DNA of 19,208 nt from Bacillota bacterium (GTDB taxonomy: Bacteria; Bacillota; Dehalobacteriia; UBA4068), in assembly GCA_017439615.1 (NCBI GenBank), contig JAFSIU010000058.1:1-19208 (forward strand), given 5' to 3'. This document shows positions 1-7,628 of the stretch, in pieces. The notes beneath the pieces were generated by a model that was not told where the DNA came from, searched no databases, and saw only the letters and a program-made list of their open reading frames with translations. Every line of letters starts with the position of its first letter. Within the stretch, counting starts at the first letter, position 1. Position numbers and translations under genes: made by a program.

Positions 1-126
1 TCAAAGACTGAAAACACGAGAAACAGCAAGCTAAAAACAATGAAATGCTAGAGACTGATATATTTTAGATAGATAATAGAATTTTTTGATAAGCTTTTTT
101 TGGAAATGAAAAATTTCGTGTGAGCC

Positions 127-142
127 TGTTTCACGTGAAACA
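127..142. promoter_or_regulatory. parS: parS site (perfect match), upstream of mnmE
   Basis: The 16-mer TGTTTCACGTGAAACA is a perfect palindrome and matches the Bacillus-type parS consensus TGTTNCACGTGAAACA exactly. It is the centromere-like loading site for ParB, and parA-parB lie about 8 kb downstream. It sits 23 bases before the mnmE start codon, so ParB bound here, or spreading from here, could also affect mnmE transcription; that last point is inference. Confidence 0.95.
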
Positions 143-165
143 TAAGAATTTCAAAGGAAAAGAAA

Positions 166-1572
166 ATGAAATCGGAAGAAAAACTGCAATTTAATAATGA
201 TGCGATAGCAGCGATCGCCACCGCCTCCGGTCAGGGCGGCATCGGCATTGTGAGAATTTCTGGTGCGGGTGCGCAAGCGATTCTGCAAAAAGTTTTCAGA
301 CCTTTTGGCGCAGCCGAAATTGATGAAAATGGCGAAATGCTTTCGCACAGAGTTTATTATGGAAAAATCATCGGCTCTCATGGCGAGATCCTTGACCGAG
401 CCATTGGAATTTATATGGCAGGGCCAAAAAGCTATACAGGCGAAGATGTGGCAGAGCTGCAATGTCATGGAGGCAGCAAGCTTTTGCAGGCTGTTTTGAA
501 GTTGGTTTTGCAAAGCGGCGCAAGGCTTGCCACACCGGGCGAATTCACTATGCGTGCATTTTTGAACGGTAAGCTGGATCTGACTCAGGCAGAAGCGGTA
601 GCAGATGTTATTGATGCCAAGACCGAGGTCTCGCTCTCACTTTCGCAGGCGCAGCTTGGCGGCGCGCTTTCGCAGCAATTTGCGGATATCGAGCAAGATC
701 TGCTGGATCTGATAGCTTCGATTGAGGTCGGCATTGATTTTCCCGAGGATGAGGATGCGCTTTCTACCGAATTTGCTGAGCTTGGTCTGCAAAAGCTGAT
801 GACAAGGCTTGATGAGATTTTGCAGGGTGCAAGAACAGGCAGAATATATCGCGAGGGTTTGCGCTGTGTTTTGCTCGGCGAGGTCAATGTGGGCAAATCG
901 AGCCTTTTTAATGCGCTGCTCGATCAGGAACGCGCCATTGTTACTGATATCGCAGGTACGACAAGAGACACTATCGAGGAATATATCGATCTTGACGGTA
1001 TTCCTCTGCAGCTTATTGATACTGCAGGCTTAAGAGAAACCGATGAAAAGGTCGAGGCCTTGGGCATTGAGCGCAGCCGCAAACAAGCAGAAGCCGCACA
1101 GCTGCTGCTTTTGCTCATCGACGGAAGCCGTGCTTTGAGCGAAGAAAGTAAGGCTTTGCTGTATGAATATCAAACCGCCGAGCCCCTGGTTGTGCTGACC
1201 AAAGCGGATCTGCCGCAGGAAAAAGGGCTTGAAAAAGAGCTTCTGCAATTTGTGTCACAGGAAAAAATTTGTGCCATCTCTGCTCAGAATGGCACTGGTA
1301 TGCAGGAGCTGAAGGAACTGATAAAAAAATCAAGTGTCGGTGTGGACAAGCCGCGTGAGGGCTTGATCAATAATATCCGCCACGAGCAAGCACTTTTCGA
1401 AGTGCGGCATATGCTCGAGGATGCCTATACGGCATTGATGAGCGGAATGAGTATCGATTTGCTCGGCATTGACCTGATGAATGCATATCAGAAGCTTGGC
1501 GAGATCACCGGCAAAACCGCCGGCGAAGAAGTCATCAACAACATCTTCTCCAAATTCTGCCTAGGAAAGTGA
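166..1572 (+). CDS. mnmE: tRNA uridine-5-carboxymethylaminomethyl modification GTPase MnmE
   Basis: MnmE is a potassium-dependent GTPase. With MnmG it installs the (carboxymethyl)aminomethyl group on the wobble uridine U34 of certain tRNAs. The 468-residue product has the family's usual length. It has an N-terminal formyl-THF-binding TrmE domain with IATASGQGGIGIVRISG near residue 17, a helical domain, and an inserted G domain. G motifs are GEVNVGKS (238-245), GTTRDT (about 264-269), DTAGLRET (285-292) and a G4 that reads TKAD rather than NKxD. The C-terminal CLGK carries the conserved cysteine (residue 465) needed for modification. The start is supported by an AAAGGA ribosome binding site at 153-158. 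It is the first gene in the window and ends at a strong terminator, so it appears to be transcribed separately from mnmG. A parS site lies in its upstream region. Identification is very secure. Confidence 0.98.
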   Translation: MKSEEKLQFNNDAIAAIATASGQGGIGIVRISGAGAQAILQKVFRPFGAAEIDENGEMLSHRVYYGKIIGSHGEILDRAIGIYMAGPKSYTGEDVAELQCHGGSKLLQAVLKLVLQSGARLATPGEFTMRAFLNGKLDLTQAEAVADVIDAKTEVSLSLSQAQLGGALSQQFADIEQDLLDLIASIEVGIDFPEDEDALSTEFAELGLQKLMTRLDEILQGARTGRIYREGLRCVLLGEVNVGKSSLFNALLDQERAIVTDIAGTTRDTIEEYIDLDGIPLQLIDTAGLRETDEKVEALGIERSRKQAEAAQLLLLLIDGSRALSEESKALLYEYQTAEPLVVLTKADLPQEKGLEKELLQFVSQEKICAISAQNGTGMQELKELIKKSSVGVDKPREGLINNIRHEQALFEVRHMLEDAYTALMSGMSIDLLGIDLMNAYQKLGEITGKTAGEEVINNIFSKFCLGK

Positions 1573-1580
1573 TATAATAA

Positions 1581-1616
1581 AAAGGAAGCAACAGTGTCCC
1601 CGTTGCTTCCTTTTTT
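1581..1616 (+). terminator. Intrinsic terminator after mnmE
   Basis: A perfect 12-base stem (AAAGGAAGCAAC at 1581-1592 with GTTGCTTCCTTT at 1602-1613) closes a 9-base loop and runs into a T-rich tract. It starts 8 bases after the mnmE stop, so it should end the mnmE transcript. The A-rich 5' side means it could also work weakly on the minus strand. Confidence 0.93.
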
Positions 1617-1673
1617 ATTATGCGTAGGGATATTGACAAAAATTAAAACAGCCAAAAAACAATGAGAATCGGC

Positions 1674-1689
1674 TGTTTCACGTGAAACT
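1674..1689. promoter_or_regulatory. parS: parS site (one mismatch)
   Basis: TGTTTCACGTGAAACT differs from the parS consensus only at the last base; the TTTCACGTGAAA core palindrome is intact. It lies in the gene-free region after mnmE, about 60 bases past the terminator. It is a likely second ParB loading site. Confidence 0.92.
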
Positions 1690-1989
1690 TGATATTTAGC
1701 AGGCGTTTGGGTGCTGAATTGAAATTGCCGATTTAATGCGGCGTACTGAACGAACGGCAAGAGGTGAAGATAACCATATTAAAAGCCTTTCAAACGGCTC
1801 AAAACGGCTGAAATTGCGTCTGTTTGAAACGGACTTTTTTAGACGCAAAAACTGTCTTCCCCCTTCTGTGAAAAGCTGAAAATGCTTGTTTTTTGCACAC
1901 TCTTATGGTAAATTTAATATGAAGAAGTTTTCGCATTTTTCAAGGATGCGTTTTTTCATTGTAAAACCAAATTTTGCGGAACGACAAAA

Positions 1990-2005
1990 TGTTTCACGTG
2001 AAACT
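1990..2005. promoter_or_regulatory. parS: parS site (one mismatch)
   Basis: TGTTTCACGTGAAACT has the same core as the site at 1674-1689 and the same single mismatch at the last base. The spacing between the two intergenic sites is 316 bases. It is probably bound by the ParB encoded at 9083-9964. Confidence 0.92.
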
Positions 2006-2230
2006 TTTTGCTTTTGCAGACGAAAAAACAAAATCCCGAATGGAGCTTGATGAAAGCTTTAAACGGGGTGCTGAAATATTGTTCCTGTGAAAAAGTGAAA
2101 AAATAGCCAAGCTTTTTGTGCGGAAGGTATTAGCTTTCTGCGTGATGAAATATGCTTAATATAAATCCCAATTCGACTTTGTGTTCCGGGATCTACAGCG
2201 TCCCAAAAGGCTCCCCTGTATCCGTAAAGA

Positions 2231-2380
2231 CCCCCTCTGACGAGTGGGCTGTCAGCGAGGATGACTGGGGGGGGGATATGTAAAAAAGGCTTTGCACTTT
2301 AAGCAAATCGATGTGTCACCGCAGCGCATTCTTTCGCTTCGTTACGGCTTCGCTGTGCTACCTCTCTCGTCAGGGGGAGG
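2231..2380. repeat. Degenerate intergenic inverted-repeat element
   Basis: CCCCCTCTGACGAG at 2231-2244 is mirrored by CTCGTCAGGGGG at 2366-2377, an imperfect inverted repeat bounding about 150 bases. Inside are further partial palindromes: a GTCAGC/GACT G-rich tract at 2251-2275 and GCAGCG...CGCTGTGC around 2322-2358. The GC-rich, C- and G-run character contrasts with the AT-rich flanks. There is no transposase frame. It resembles the short non-coding interspersed repeats (MITE- or REP-like) found between genes in many gut Firmicutes, but that comparison is from memory and copy number cannot be judged from one window. Confidence 0.5.
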
Positions 2381-2499
2381 CGCAAAAGCCCGATGGTCGC
2401 CGGGAACGTAAAAGGGAACTGAGATTAATATAATAAGGAAGAAAAATTTAAGCAGCAATTGTTTTCTGCATTCGCAGGTCTTTGAAAACAGGTGGCATG

Positions 2500-2760
2500 A
2501 TGAAATGTCCTTATTGCGGCAGAGAAATGAAAAAAGGCAGTATTTATAACGGGAATCAGCCTGTATGCCGGCTGCCGCAAGAAGCAGCTCCCTCGTCCTT
2601 GGCCTTTCATGCCGCAGCAGATGGTGTCAGGCTTTGTGATTATGAGCCTGCTGCAGAAAAAGGCAGGCTGAGGACATTGTTCAAAGCGAATGGATATAAG
2701 GCGGAAGCATGGTATTGTGCAAATTGTCATTTGGTGATTGCTCCTGCTGCAAAAGAATGA
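2500..2760 (+). CDS. Small zinc-ribbon protein (DUF6487-like)
   Basis: The 86-residue product opens with MKCPYCGREMKKG and ends with WYCANCHLVI. This gives two CxxC pairs (Cys3/Cys6 and Cys73/Cys76) that would hold one zinc ion. The pattern matches the DUF6487 (PF20097) family of small zinc-ribbon proteins, whose function is unknown. I chose the second of two adjacent ATG codons because homologues begin with MKCP and AGGTGG at 2490-2495 is 4 bases away; ATG at 2497 and TTG at 2482 are alternatives. It lies 66 bases upstream of mnmG and might share its transcript. The middle of the protein has no recognisable motif. A role in nucleic-acid or protein binding is only a guess. Confidence 0.75.
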   Translation: MKCPYCGREMKKGSIYNGNQPVCRLPQEAAPSSLAFHAAADGVRLCDYEPAAEKGRLRTLFKANGYKAEAWYCANCHLVIAPAAKE

Positions 2761-2826
2761 AGTGAAAAACGGAACAGAACTGTTTGAAAAAAATATCAAC
2801 ACAAAAGAGAAAAAGAGGTCAGAATT

Positions 2827-4722
2827 ATGAAATTGCCGCAAGGCGCTTATTTGGCAGGCGAATATGATGTTATCGTTGTGGGCGGCGGTCATGCCGGCTG
2901 CGAAGCCGCTGCAGCTGCAGCCAGAATGGGAACAAAAACCCTGCTTATCAGTATGAATTTGGAAATTTTGGGGCTCACTCCCTGCAATCCCTCCGTGGGC
3001 GGTCCTGCCAAAAGTACCCTCGTGCGCGAGGTCGATGCCTGCGGCGGTGTGATAGGCAGAATTGCCGATCAAAGTCAGATACAGATACGCTTGCTCAATT
3101 CAAGTAAGGGTGTGGCTGTGCAGGCCTTGCGCGCACAGATCGACAAGCCCTCATATATGGCGAATATGAAGCGCGAGATGGAAAACACTCCCAATCTCAC
3201 ATTGCGACAGGGCGAGGTGCAGAGCCTGATAATAGAAAACGGTCGTGTGTGCGGTGTGCATCTGGCAGCAGGTGCCGTTTTTGCCTGCCGTGCTGTCGTT
3301 CTCACCTGCGGAACCTATCTCGACGGCAGAGTTGTCATCGGTGAATATTCCCTGCCCAGCGGCCCTGCAGGCTATCCCCCCGCAACCCGACTCGGAGAAT
3401 TTATGCGTGATCTGGGTCTGGAAATGTGCCGCTTCAAAACAGGCACTCCCGCAAGACTGGATGAAAAATCCATCGATTTTTCCGTTATGCAGAGGCAGGA
3501 CGGCGATCTGAGCGGTCTGCATTTTTCCTATCTCACCACGCGTGAGCAGGCGAAAAAACGCCCGATGCTGCCCTGCTGGCTTAGCTATACAAATCAGCGC
3601 ACCCATGAGGTCATCAGAGAAAACCTGCATCGCTCGCCGCTTTTCTCGGGTATTATCGAAGGTATCGGACCGCGCTATTGTCCTTCTATCGAGGACAAGG
3701 TCGTTCGCTTCGCCGACCGTGAGGCGCATCAGCTTTTCCTTGAGCCCGAGGGTTTGACTATGCGTGAATATTATGTTCAGGGGATGTCCTCCAGCCTGCC
3801 CGAAGAAGTGCAGCTGCAATTTCTGCAGACCATCAAGGGCTTGGAGCATTGCGTCATCGTACGCCCTGCCTATGCCATTGAATATGATTGCCTGCAGCCC
3901 ACACAGCTCAAATTCACTCTGGAGCACAAGGAGATCGCAGGACTTTTCTCCGCAGGTCAGCTCAATGGTACTTCCGGCTATGAAGAAGCCGCCGCACAGG
4001 GACTTTATGCCGGTGCAAATGCTGCAGCAAGCTGCCTTGGCAAAGAGCCGCTGCTCTTTGACCGTTCCGAAGCCTTGACAGGTGTTATGCTCGACGATTT
4101 GCTGACCAAGGGCGTGCAGGAGCCTTATCGTCTTTTTACCTCGCTGGCGGAATATCGCCTGCTTTTGCGTCAGGATAATGCCGACCTTAGACTTTCGGAA
4201 AAGGCTTATAAAATGGGTCTTATTGATGAAGCTCGCTTTGAGGCGGTCTGCCGCAAGCAGCAGAATATCACCGATGAGATCGAACGCCTTGAAAGCACTC
4301 GTCCCGACAGTGTTTCCCGTGAAACATTGCAGCTTATGCCCAAGGGTGATCTCACTTTTGCCGCAGCTTTGCGCCGTCAGGACATCAGCTATGAAATGAT
4401 AAAAGCTCTCACTCCTCCGCCGGTTTTGCTCACCGAGGATGAAGAAATGGAGGCGGAGCTGGAGATAAAATATAAAGGATATATCGAAAAGCAAAAGGTG
4501 CAGGCGCAGAAATTCCTGCGACTTGAGCATCTTGCTTTGGGCGAAAATATTGACTATGAGGAGATCAGAGGTCTTTCGAATGAGGCAAGGCAAAAGCTCA
4601 TCAAATTCCGTCCTCTTTCCATCGGACAGGCCTCGCGCATCACGGGAATTTCGCCCGCTGATATCAATGTGCTGCTGATATATCTCGAAGCAAGAAGAAG
4701 AAAGGAACAGTCCAATGCTTGA
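2827..4722 (+). CDS. mnmG: tRNA uridine-5-carboxymethylaminomethyl modification enzyme MnmG (GidA)
   Basis: MnmG is the FAD-dependent partner of MnmE in wobble-uridine (U34) modification of tRNA. The 631-residue product is full length. A Rossmann FAD-binding motif, [14 protein letters not shown], lies at about residues 15-28. It is followed by the family signatures [27 protein letters not shown] and TNQRTHEVI, the second GidA signature region with [18 protein letters not shown], and the C-terminal helical MnmE/tRNA-binding domain ending in [17 protein letters not shown]. An AGAGG ribosome binding site precedes the ATG. The stop overlaps the rsmG start by 8 bases, so the two are translationally coupled. 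A near-perfect parS site is embedded at 4311-4326, within codons for VSRET. Identification is very secure. Confidence 0.98.
   Translation: MKLPQGAYLAGEYDVIVVGGGHAGCEAAAAAARMGTKTLLISMNLEILGLTPCNPSVGGPAKSTLVREVDACGGVIGRIADQSQIQIRLLNSSKGVAVQALRAQIDKPSYMANMKREMENTPNLTLRQGEVQSLIIENGRVCGVHLAAGAVFACRAVVLTCGTYLDGRVVIGEYSLPSGPAGYPPATRLGEFMRDLGLEMCRFKTGTPARLDEKSIDFSVMQRQDGDLSGLHFSYLTTREQAKKRPMLPCWLSYTNQRTHEVIRENLHRSPLFSGIIEGIGPRYCPSIEDKVVRFADREAHQLFLEPEGLTMREYYVQGMSSSLPEEVQLQFLQTIKGLEHCVIVRPAYAIEYDCLQPTQLKFTLEHKEIAGLFSAGQLNGTSGYEEAAAQGLYAGANAAASCLGKEPLLFDRSEALTGVMLDDLLTKGVQEPYRLFTSLAEYRLLLRQDNADLRLSEKAYKMGLIDEARFEAVCRKQQNITDEIERLESTRPDSVSRETLQLMPKGDLTFAAALRRQDISYEMIKALTPPPVLLTEDEEMEAELEIKYKGYIEKQKVQAQKFLRLEHLALGENIDYEEIRGLSNEARQKLIKFRPLSIGQASRITGISPADINVLLIYLEARRRKEQSNA
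4311..4326. promoter_or_regulatory. parS: parS-like site inside mnmG (one mismatch)
   Basis: TGTTTCCCGTGAAACA matches the parS consensus at 15 of 16 positions; the mismatch (A to C) falls in the central CACGTG. It lies in frame within mnmG, where it encodes V-S-R-E-T. Coding-region parS sites are known in Bacillus subtilis. Because the mismatch breaks the central palindrome, ParB affinity may be lower than at the intergenic sites. Confidence 0.7.
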
Positions 4723-5431
4723 TTTTTTAAGAAAAGCGCTGGCAGAGAATGATATATTCGCCGAAGCCTCCTCCGATGAGCGTGAACGCTGCCTTGCTCT
4801 TTTGCAGCAGCATTGGCTGCTTGTCAAAAATGCGGGCTTCAATCTTACCGCCATCAGCGAGGATGATGAAGCGGCGGTCAAGCATTATTGGGATTGCCTT
4901 TTCATCGCTCAAAAGCTGCCTGAGAATGCCCGCTGCCTTGATATCGGCTCGGGTGCAGGCTTTCCCGGCTTAGTGCTGGCGGCTGCCCGCCCCGATACAA
5001 AATGGCTGCTTTTGGATTCGCTGAATAAACGCTGCGAATTTTTGAAAAGAGCGGCTCGTGAAATGGGTTTGAAAAATGTCGAGGTCATGCATTCCCGCGC
5101 CGAAGAAGCAGGTCAGAACAAGAAATTCAGAGAATCTTTTGATATTGTTGCTGCGCGTGCTGTTACTGCAATGCCTGTTTTGGCAGAGCTCACCCTGCCT
5201 TTTTTGAAAAAAGGAGGTTTGCTGCTTGCGATGAAGGGACCTGCTTTGGCAGAGGAATTGGCAGAAGCGCAAAATGCACTGAAAGTTTTGCAGGGCAAGG
5301 TCATCTCTTCGCAGGAATATTGCCTGCCCGTTTTCGGCGATGGCAGAACTCTCTGCACGGTAGAAAAAACCGGCAGCTGCCCCACCAAATATCCCCGCCG
5401 TGCAGGCACTCCGAAATCCGATCCGCTTTGA
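4715..5431 (+). CDS. rsmG: 16S rRNA (guanine527-N7)-methyltransferase RsmG (GidB)
   Basis: RsmG uses S-adenosylmethionine to methylate N7 of G527 in 16S rRNA; loss of this mark gives low-level streptomycin resistance in several bacteria. The 238-residue product has the expected length. It shows the NLTAI motif near residue 43, the SAM-binding loop [11 protein letters not shown] (75-85), the [13 protein letters not shown] region, [12 protein letters not shown], and the conserved C-terminus [14 protein letters not shown]. The start overlaps the mnmG stop (ATGCTTGA), the common mnmG-rsmG arrangement. In many Firmicutes noc or parA follows directly; here five unrelated genes intervene. Confidence 0.98.
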   Translation: MLDFLRKALAENDIFAEASSDERERCLALLQQHWLLVKNAGFNLTAISEDDEAAVKHYWDCLFIAQKLPENARCLDIGSGAGFPGLVLAAARPDTKWLLLDSLNKRCEFLKRAAREMGLKNVEVMHSRAEEAGQNKKFRESFDIVAARAVTAMPVLAELTLPFLKKGGLLLAMKGPALAEELAEAQNALKVLQGKVISSQEYCLPVFGDGRTLCTVEKTGSCPTKYPRRAGTPKSDPL

Positions 5432-5456
5432 TTTGATGCTTTGAGGAGGTTGCAGA

Positions 5457-5720
5457 ATGAAAAAGGCTTCACTGTGGATACTTCTGTCCGCTTTTGTCAT
5501 TTTTCTCATCGATTGGGGAGTTATGGGCGTTAAGCTTTTGGAAGGTAACTATGACATAATGATAGAGGCATATATTGCTCTTTTGTGCTTTGCGGTGATC
5601 ATTGTCTGCATTCTTGCTCGTCTTTTGGGACGCAAATGTCCTCATTGCAAAAAAATGCTGCTGACTGATGGCAAATTCTGCCCTTATTGCGGCAAGCCGA
5701 TTGAAAAATCAAGCTTTTGA
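5457..5720 (+). CDS. Small membrane protein with C-terminal zinc ribbon
   Basis: The 87-residue product has two predicted membrane helices (about residues 5-25 and 36-57) followed by a cytoplasmic-type zinc ribbon CPHCKKMLLTDGKFCPYCG, with Cys61/Cys64 and Cys75/Cys78 as ligands. This is the zinc_ribbon_2 style found at the ends of many small Firmicutes membrane proteins of unknown function. GAGGAGG at 5442-5448 is a strong ribosome binding site. It follows rsmG by 25 bases and probably shares its transcript. I cannot assign a function. Confidence 0.8.
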   Translation: MKKASLWILLSAFVIFLIDWGVMGVKLLEGNYDIMIEAYIALLCFAVIIVCILARLLGRKCPHCKKMLLTDGKFCPYCGKPIEKSSF

Positions 5721-5763
5721 AACAGAAACATATTTGAAACAGAATTCAAAAGGATGTGAAAAT

Positions 5764-6339
5764 ATGCTGATTCGGCAGGCAAGCGTCTCCGATGCAAAGG
5801 CGCTGCTCGGGATATATGCACAATATATAGATACGAATATCACATTTGAATATGCACTTCCTTCAGAGACGGAATTTGCTGCAAGGATAGCCGAATACGG
5901 CAGCTTCTATCCATATCTTGTCTGCGAGAAGGAGGGAGTCGCAATAGCCTATGCCTATGCTCATCGTGACAGAGAAAGGGCGGCATATCAATGGAATGCC
6001 GAGCTTTCTGTCTATGTTGACAAAAACCATTGCGGCAAAGGCATTGGCAAAAGGCTTTATGCAGCGCTTCTTGCAATTCTGAAGGAGCAGGGCATCGCCA
6101 ATGTTTATGGCTGCATCACCATGCCGAATGCGGCAAGCTGCGCACTGCATGAAGCACTTGGTTTTCAAAAAATAGGCGAGCGCCGGAAAACCGGCTTCAA
6201 AAACGGCTGCTGGCTGAACAGTGCCTGGTATGAAAAAAGACTTTTTGATGAGGCTGATGAAGACAAAACTCCTGCTCACGCCATATCCATCAAGGACATA
6301 CCGCAGGAGAGACTGCAGGCTATACTGAAAAGCGAATAA
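5764..6339 (+). CDS. GNAT N-acetyltransferase, phosphinothricin acetyltransferase-like
   Basis: The 191-residue product is a GNAT-fold acetyltransferase using acetyl-CoA. It begins MLIRQASVSDAKALLGIYAQ, as PAT/YncA-type enzymes do. It carries the acetyl-CoA loop HCGKGIGKRL at about residues 89-98, and MPNAASCALHEALGF plus TGFKNGCWLNSAWYEK, which match the PAT subfamily signatures. Known members acetylate phosphinothricin, methionine sulfone or sulfoximine; the real substrate here is unknown. The start is placed at 5764 because the family begins there and AGGA at 5751-5754 is well spaced; an upstream in-frame ATG at 5668 lies inside the previous gene. About 30 residues of charged C-terminal tail extend past the domain. 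Confidence 0.9.
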   Translation: MLIRQASVSDAKALLGIYAQYIDTNITFEYALPSETEFAARIAEYGSFYPYLVCEKEGVAIAYAYAHRDRERAAYQWNAELSVYVDKNHCGKGIGKRLYAALLAILKEQGIANVYGCITMPNAASCALHEALGFQKIGERRKTGFKNGCWLNSAWYEKRLFDEADEDKTPAHAISIKDIPQERLQAILKSE

Positions 6340-6441
6340 AACGGCTTGCAGCAGGCTTTAAACTGTGAGGTAAACAGAGAATAAACAGTAAGCATATTAT
6401 AAATCCATTTTACGGATTTTGTTCAAAGCTTTGGAGGAAAA

Positions 6442-7305
6442 ATGAAAGTTCTCAAAACGATATTAACAGGCGGTATCATAGGTCTTGCCAATATTATCCC
6501 CGGTGTCAGCGGCGGAACGCTGGCTGTTATCATGGGTGTTTATGACCGATTGATAGGCCTGACCAAAAAAGGAGCGCTCAAAAAGGATTGGCGCTTTTTG
6601 CTGCTGCTGCTCATCGGTATGGCGTCAAGTATTCTGCTTTGCTCCAAGGTTTTTGCCTTTTTGTTCGAAAATTTTCAAATCGCGCCCTCGCTGGTATTTT
6701 TCGGTATGATTCTGGGCAGCCTGCCGATGATTTTCAAACTTTCATTGAGCTATTGCCCTGAGGAAAAGGGCAAAAAGAAGCTTCCTGCCGCCTCGATTGC
6801 AGCATTTGTGCTGTCCTTTGCGGTGATGATCGGGCTGACCGTGCTTGATCTGCTGGGTGTTTCGATGGAGATTTCTGCAGAGCCTTCTTTCAGTCTGGCA
6901 GTATTATTGTTTTTCGGCGGTGTTCTGGCAGCGGTCTCGATGGTTTTGCCGGGTATCAGCGGCTCGCTGATGATGGTTGTCATCGGGGTTTATACCATTG
7001 TTATCACCATGCTTTCGGGGCTTACGGATTTTGCCGCTGTTGATTATTGGCAGAATGTGCTGCTGCTGATTCCTTTTGGTATCGGTGTGCTTATCGGGCT
7101 GGTGTTGGGGCTGAATGCGGTGAGGATTTTGCTCGAGAAAAAGCCCGCGACTATGTATTTTGCCATTCTTGGTCTTGTGGCAGGCTCCCTGCTGACCGTT
7201 TTGCCCTTTGAGGCTTTGCATATATGCACTGAGCTTTGGGTGGGCATTGCTTTGGCAGCCGCTGCTGCATTTGCCACCTTCAAAATGTCCAAAACCGAAG
7301 AATGA
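6442..7305 (+). CDS. DUF368 membrane protein, PopT-type undecaprenyl-phosphate translocase homologue
   Basis: This polytopic membrane protein of 287 residues belongs to the DUF368 family (PF04018). Members, named PopT, have been shown to return undecaprenyl phosphate, the lipid carrier for wall polymers, across the cytoplasmic membrane. The two pseudo-symmetric family motifs are visible: NIIPGVSGGTLAVIMGVYD near residues 17-35 and MVLPGISGSLMMVVIGVY near 167-184. About eight to nine hydrophobic segments alternate with short loops. A TTTGGAGG-type ribosome binding site is 7 bases before the ATG. The intergenic gap of about 100 bases before it allows its own promoter. Family membership is secure; the carrier function is inferred from homologues. 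Confidence 0.92.
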   Translation: MKVLKTILTGGIIGLANIIPGVSGGTLAVIMGVYDRLIGLTKKGALKKDWRFLLLLLIGMASSILLCSKVFAFLFENFQIAPSLVFFGMILGSLPMIFKLSLSYCPEEKGKKKLPAASIAAFVLSFAVMIGLTVLDLLGVSMEISAEPSFSLAVLLFFGGVLAAVSMVLPGISGSLMMVVIGVYTIVITMLSGLTDFAAVDYWQNVLLLIPFGIGVLIGLVLGLNAVRILLEKKPATMYFAILGLVAGSLLTVLPFEALHICTELWVGIALAAAAAFATFKMSKTEE

Positions 7306-7373
7306 TACAGCAAGCCTTAAATTGATTATGAAAACAAAATGATTTGTCATTTGCGATAAAGAAAGGAAAAGAA

Positions 7374-7628
7374 ATGAGCAAAAAGAAAAAGAATTCCAAT
7401 TACAAAGCCACACAGAAAGCGGAACAAACCACACAGAAGCCGAAAAAGAAAATGATTGACGGCTGGATGTTCATTTCCGGTGCGCTCATTGGCGGCGGTG
7501 CCATACTCATCGACCGTTTTGTCTTTGATTTGCCGGAATGGGCTGAGGTTGGCTGTCTTGCCATCGCTGTTGTGCTGCTGCTTGCTTATATGTCCAATGC
7601 CAGAGCGGAGGTTCAAAAGAGAAAATGA
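7374..7628 (+). CDS. Small basic two-helix membrane protein
   Basis: The 84-residue product has a strongly basic N-terminal tail (lysine-rich residues 3-27) followed by two hydrophobic segments at about 30-50 and 57-73. The topology is probably hairpin-like with a cytoplasmic tail. I do not recognise the family. ATG at 7374 is chosen over 7344 because AAAGGA lies 8 bases upstream and the extra residues look non-homologous. Its stop overlaps the next start as ATGA, so the two are translationally coupled and probably function together. Confidence 0.75.
   Translation: MSKKKKNSNYKATQKAEQTTQKPKKKMIDGWMFISGALIGGGAILIDRFVFDLPEWAEVGCLAIAVVLLLAYMSNARAEVQKRK

Larger units (their letters stand above)
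1617..2499. other. Gene-poor intergenic region carrying parS sites and a degenerate repeat
   Basis: I find no open frame here with a credible ribosome binding site and family resemblance. The region contains two parS sites, and an inverted repeat (TTGCGTCT at 1814-1821 with AGACGCAA at 1841-1848) enclosing a smaller nested hairpin. It also has a possible promoter (TTGCAC at 1893-1898, 16-base spacer, TAATAT at 1915-1920) and a GC-rich degenerate repeat at about 2160-2400. Apart from that repeat, the region is AT-rich. Its position next to mnmE, close to the expected replication origin, suits a centromere-like role, but I see no cluster of DnaA boxes. Confidence 0.6.

Noticed and set aside
1..126. 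End of an upstream gene such as jag/khpB
   Set aside because: Frames at the left edge stop within 51 bases and their residues match nothing I recognise, so no partial gene can be supported.
1893..1956. Possible short transcript: TTGCAC/TAATAT promoter followed by a CGCAT/ATGCG hairpin and six Ts
   Set aside because: The hairpin stem is only 5 pairs and lies immediately after the predicted start point, so any RNA would be only about 25 bases; too weak to call an RNA gene.
3151..4881. 576-codon minus-strand open frame across mnmG and rsmG
   Set aside because: It is an antisense shadow of two clearly identified genes; its translation has no family resemblance and no ribosome binding site.
5716..5744. 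Direct repeat TTTGAAACAGAA spaced by 17 bases before the GNAT gene
   Set aside because: It is short and AT-rich, and one copy overlaps the stop of the preceding gene; it is probably chance.
6401..6420. Hairpin AAATCC/GGATTT upstream of the DUF368 gene as a terminator
   Set aside because: The stem is only 6 AT-rich pairs with a poor T tract.
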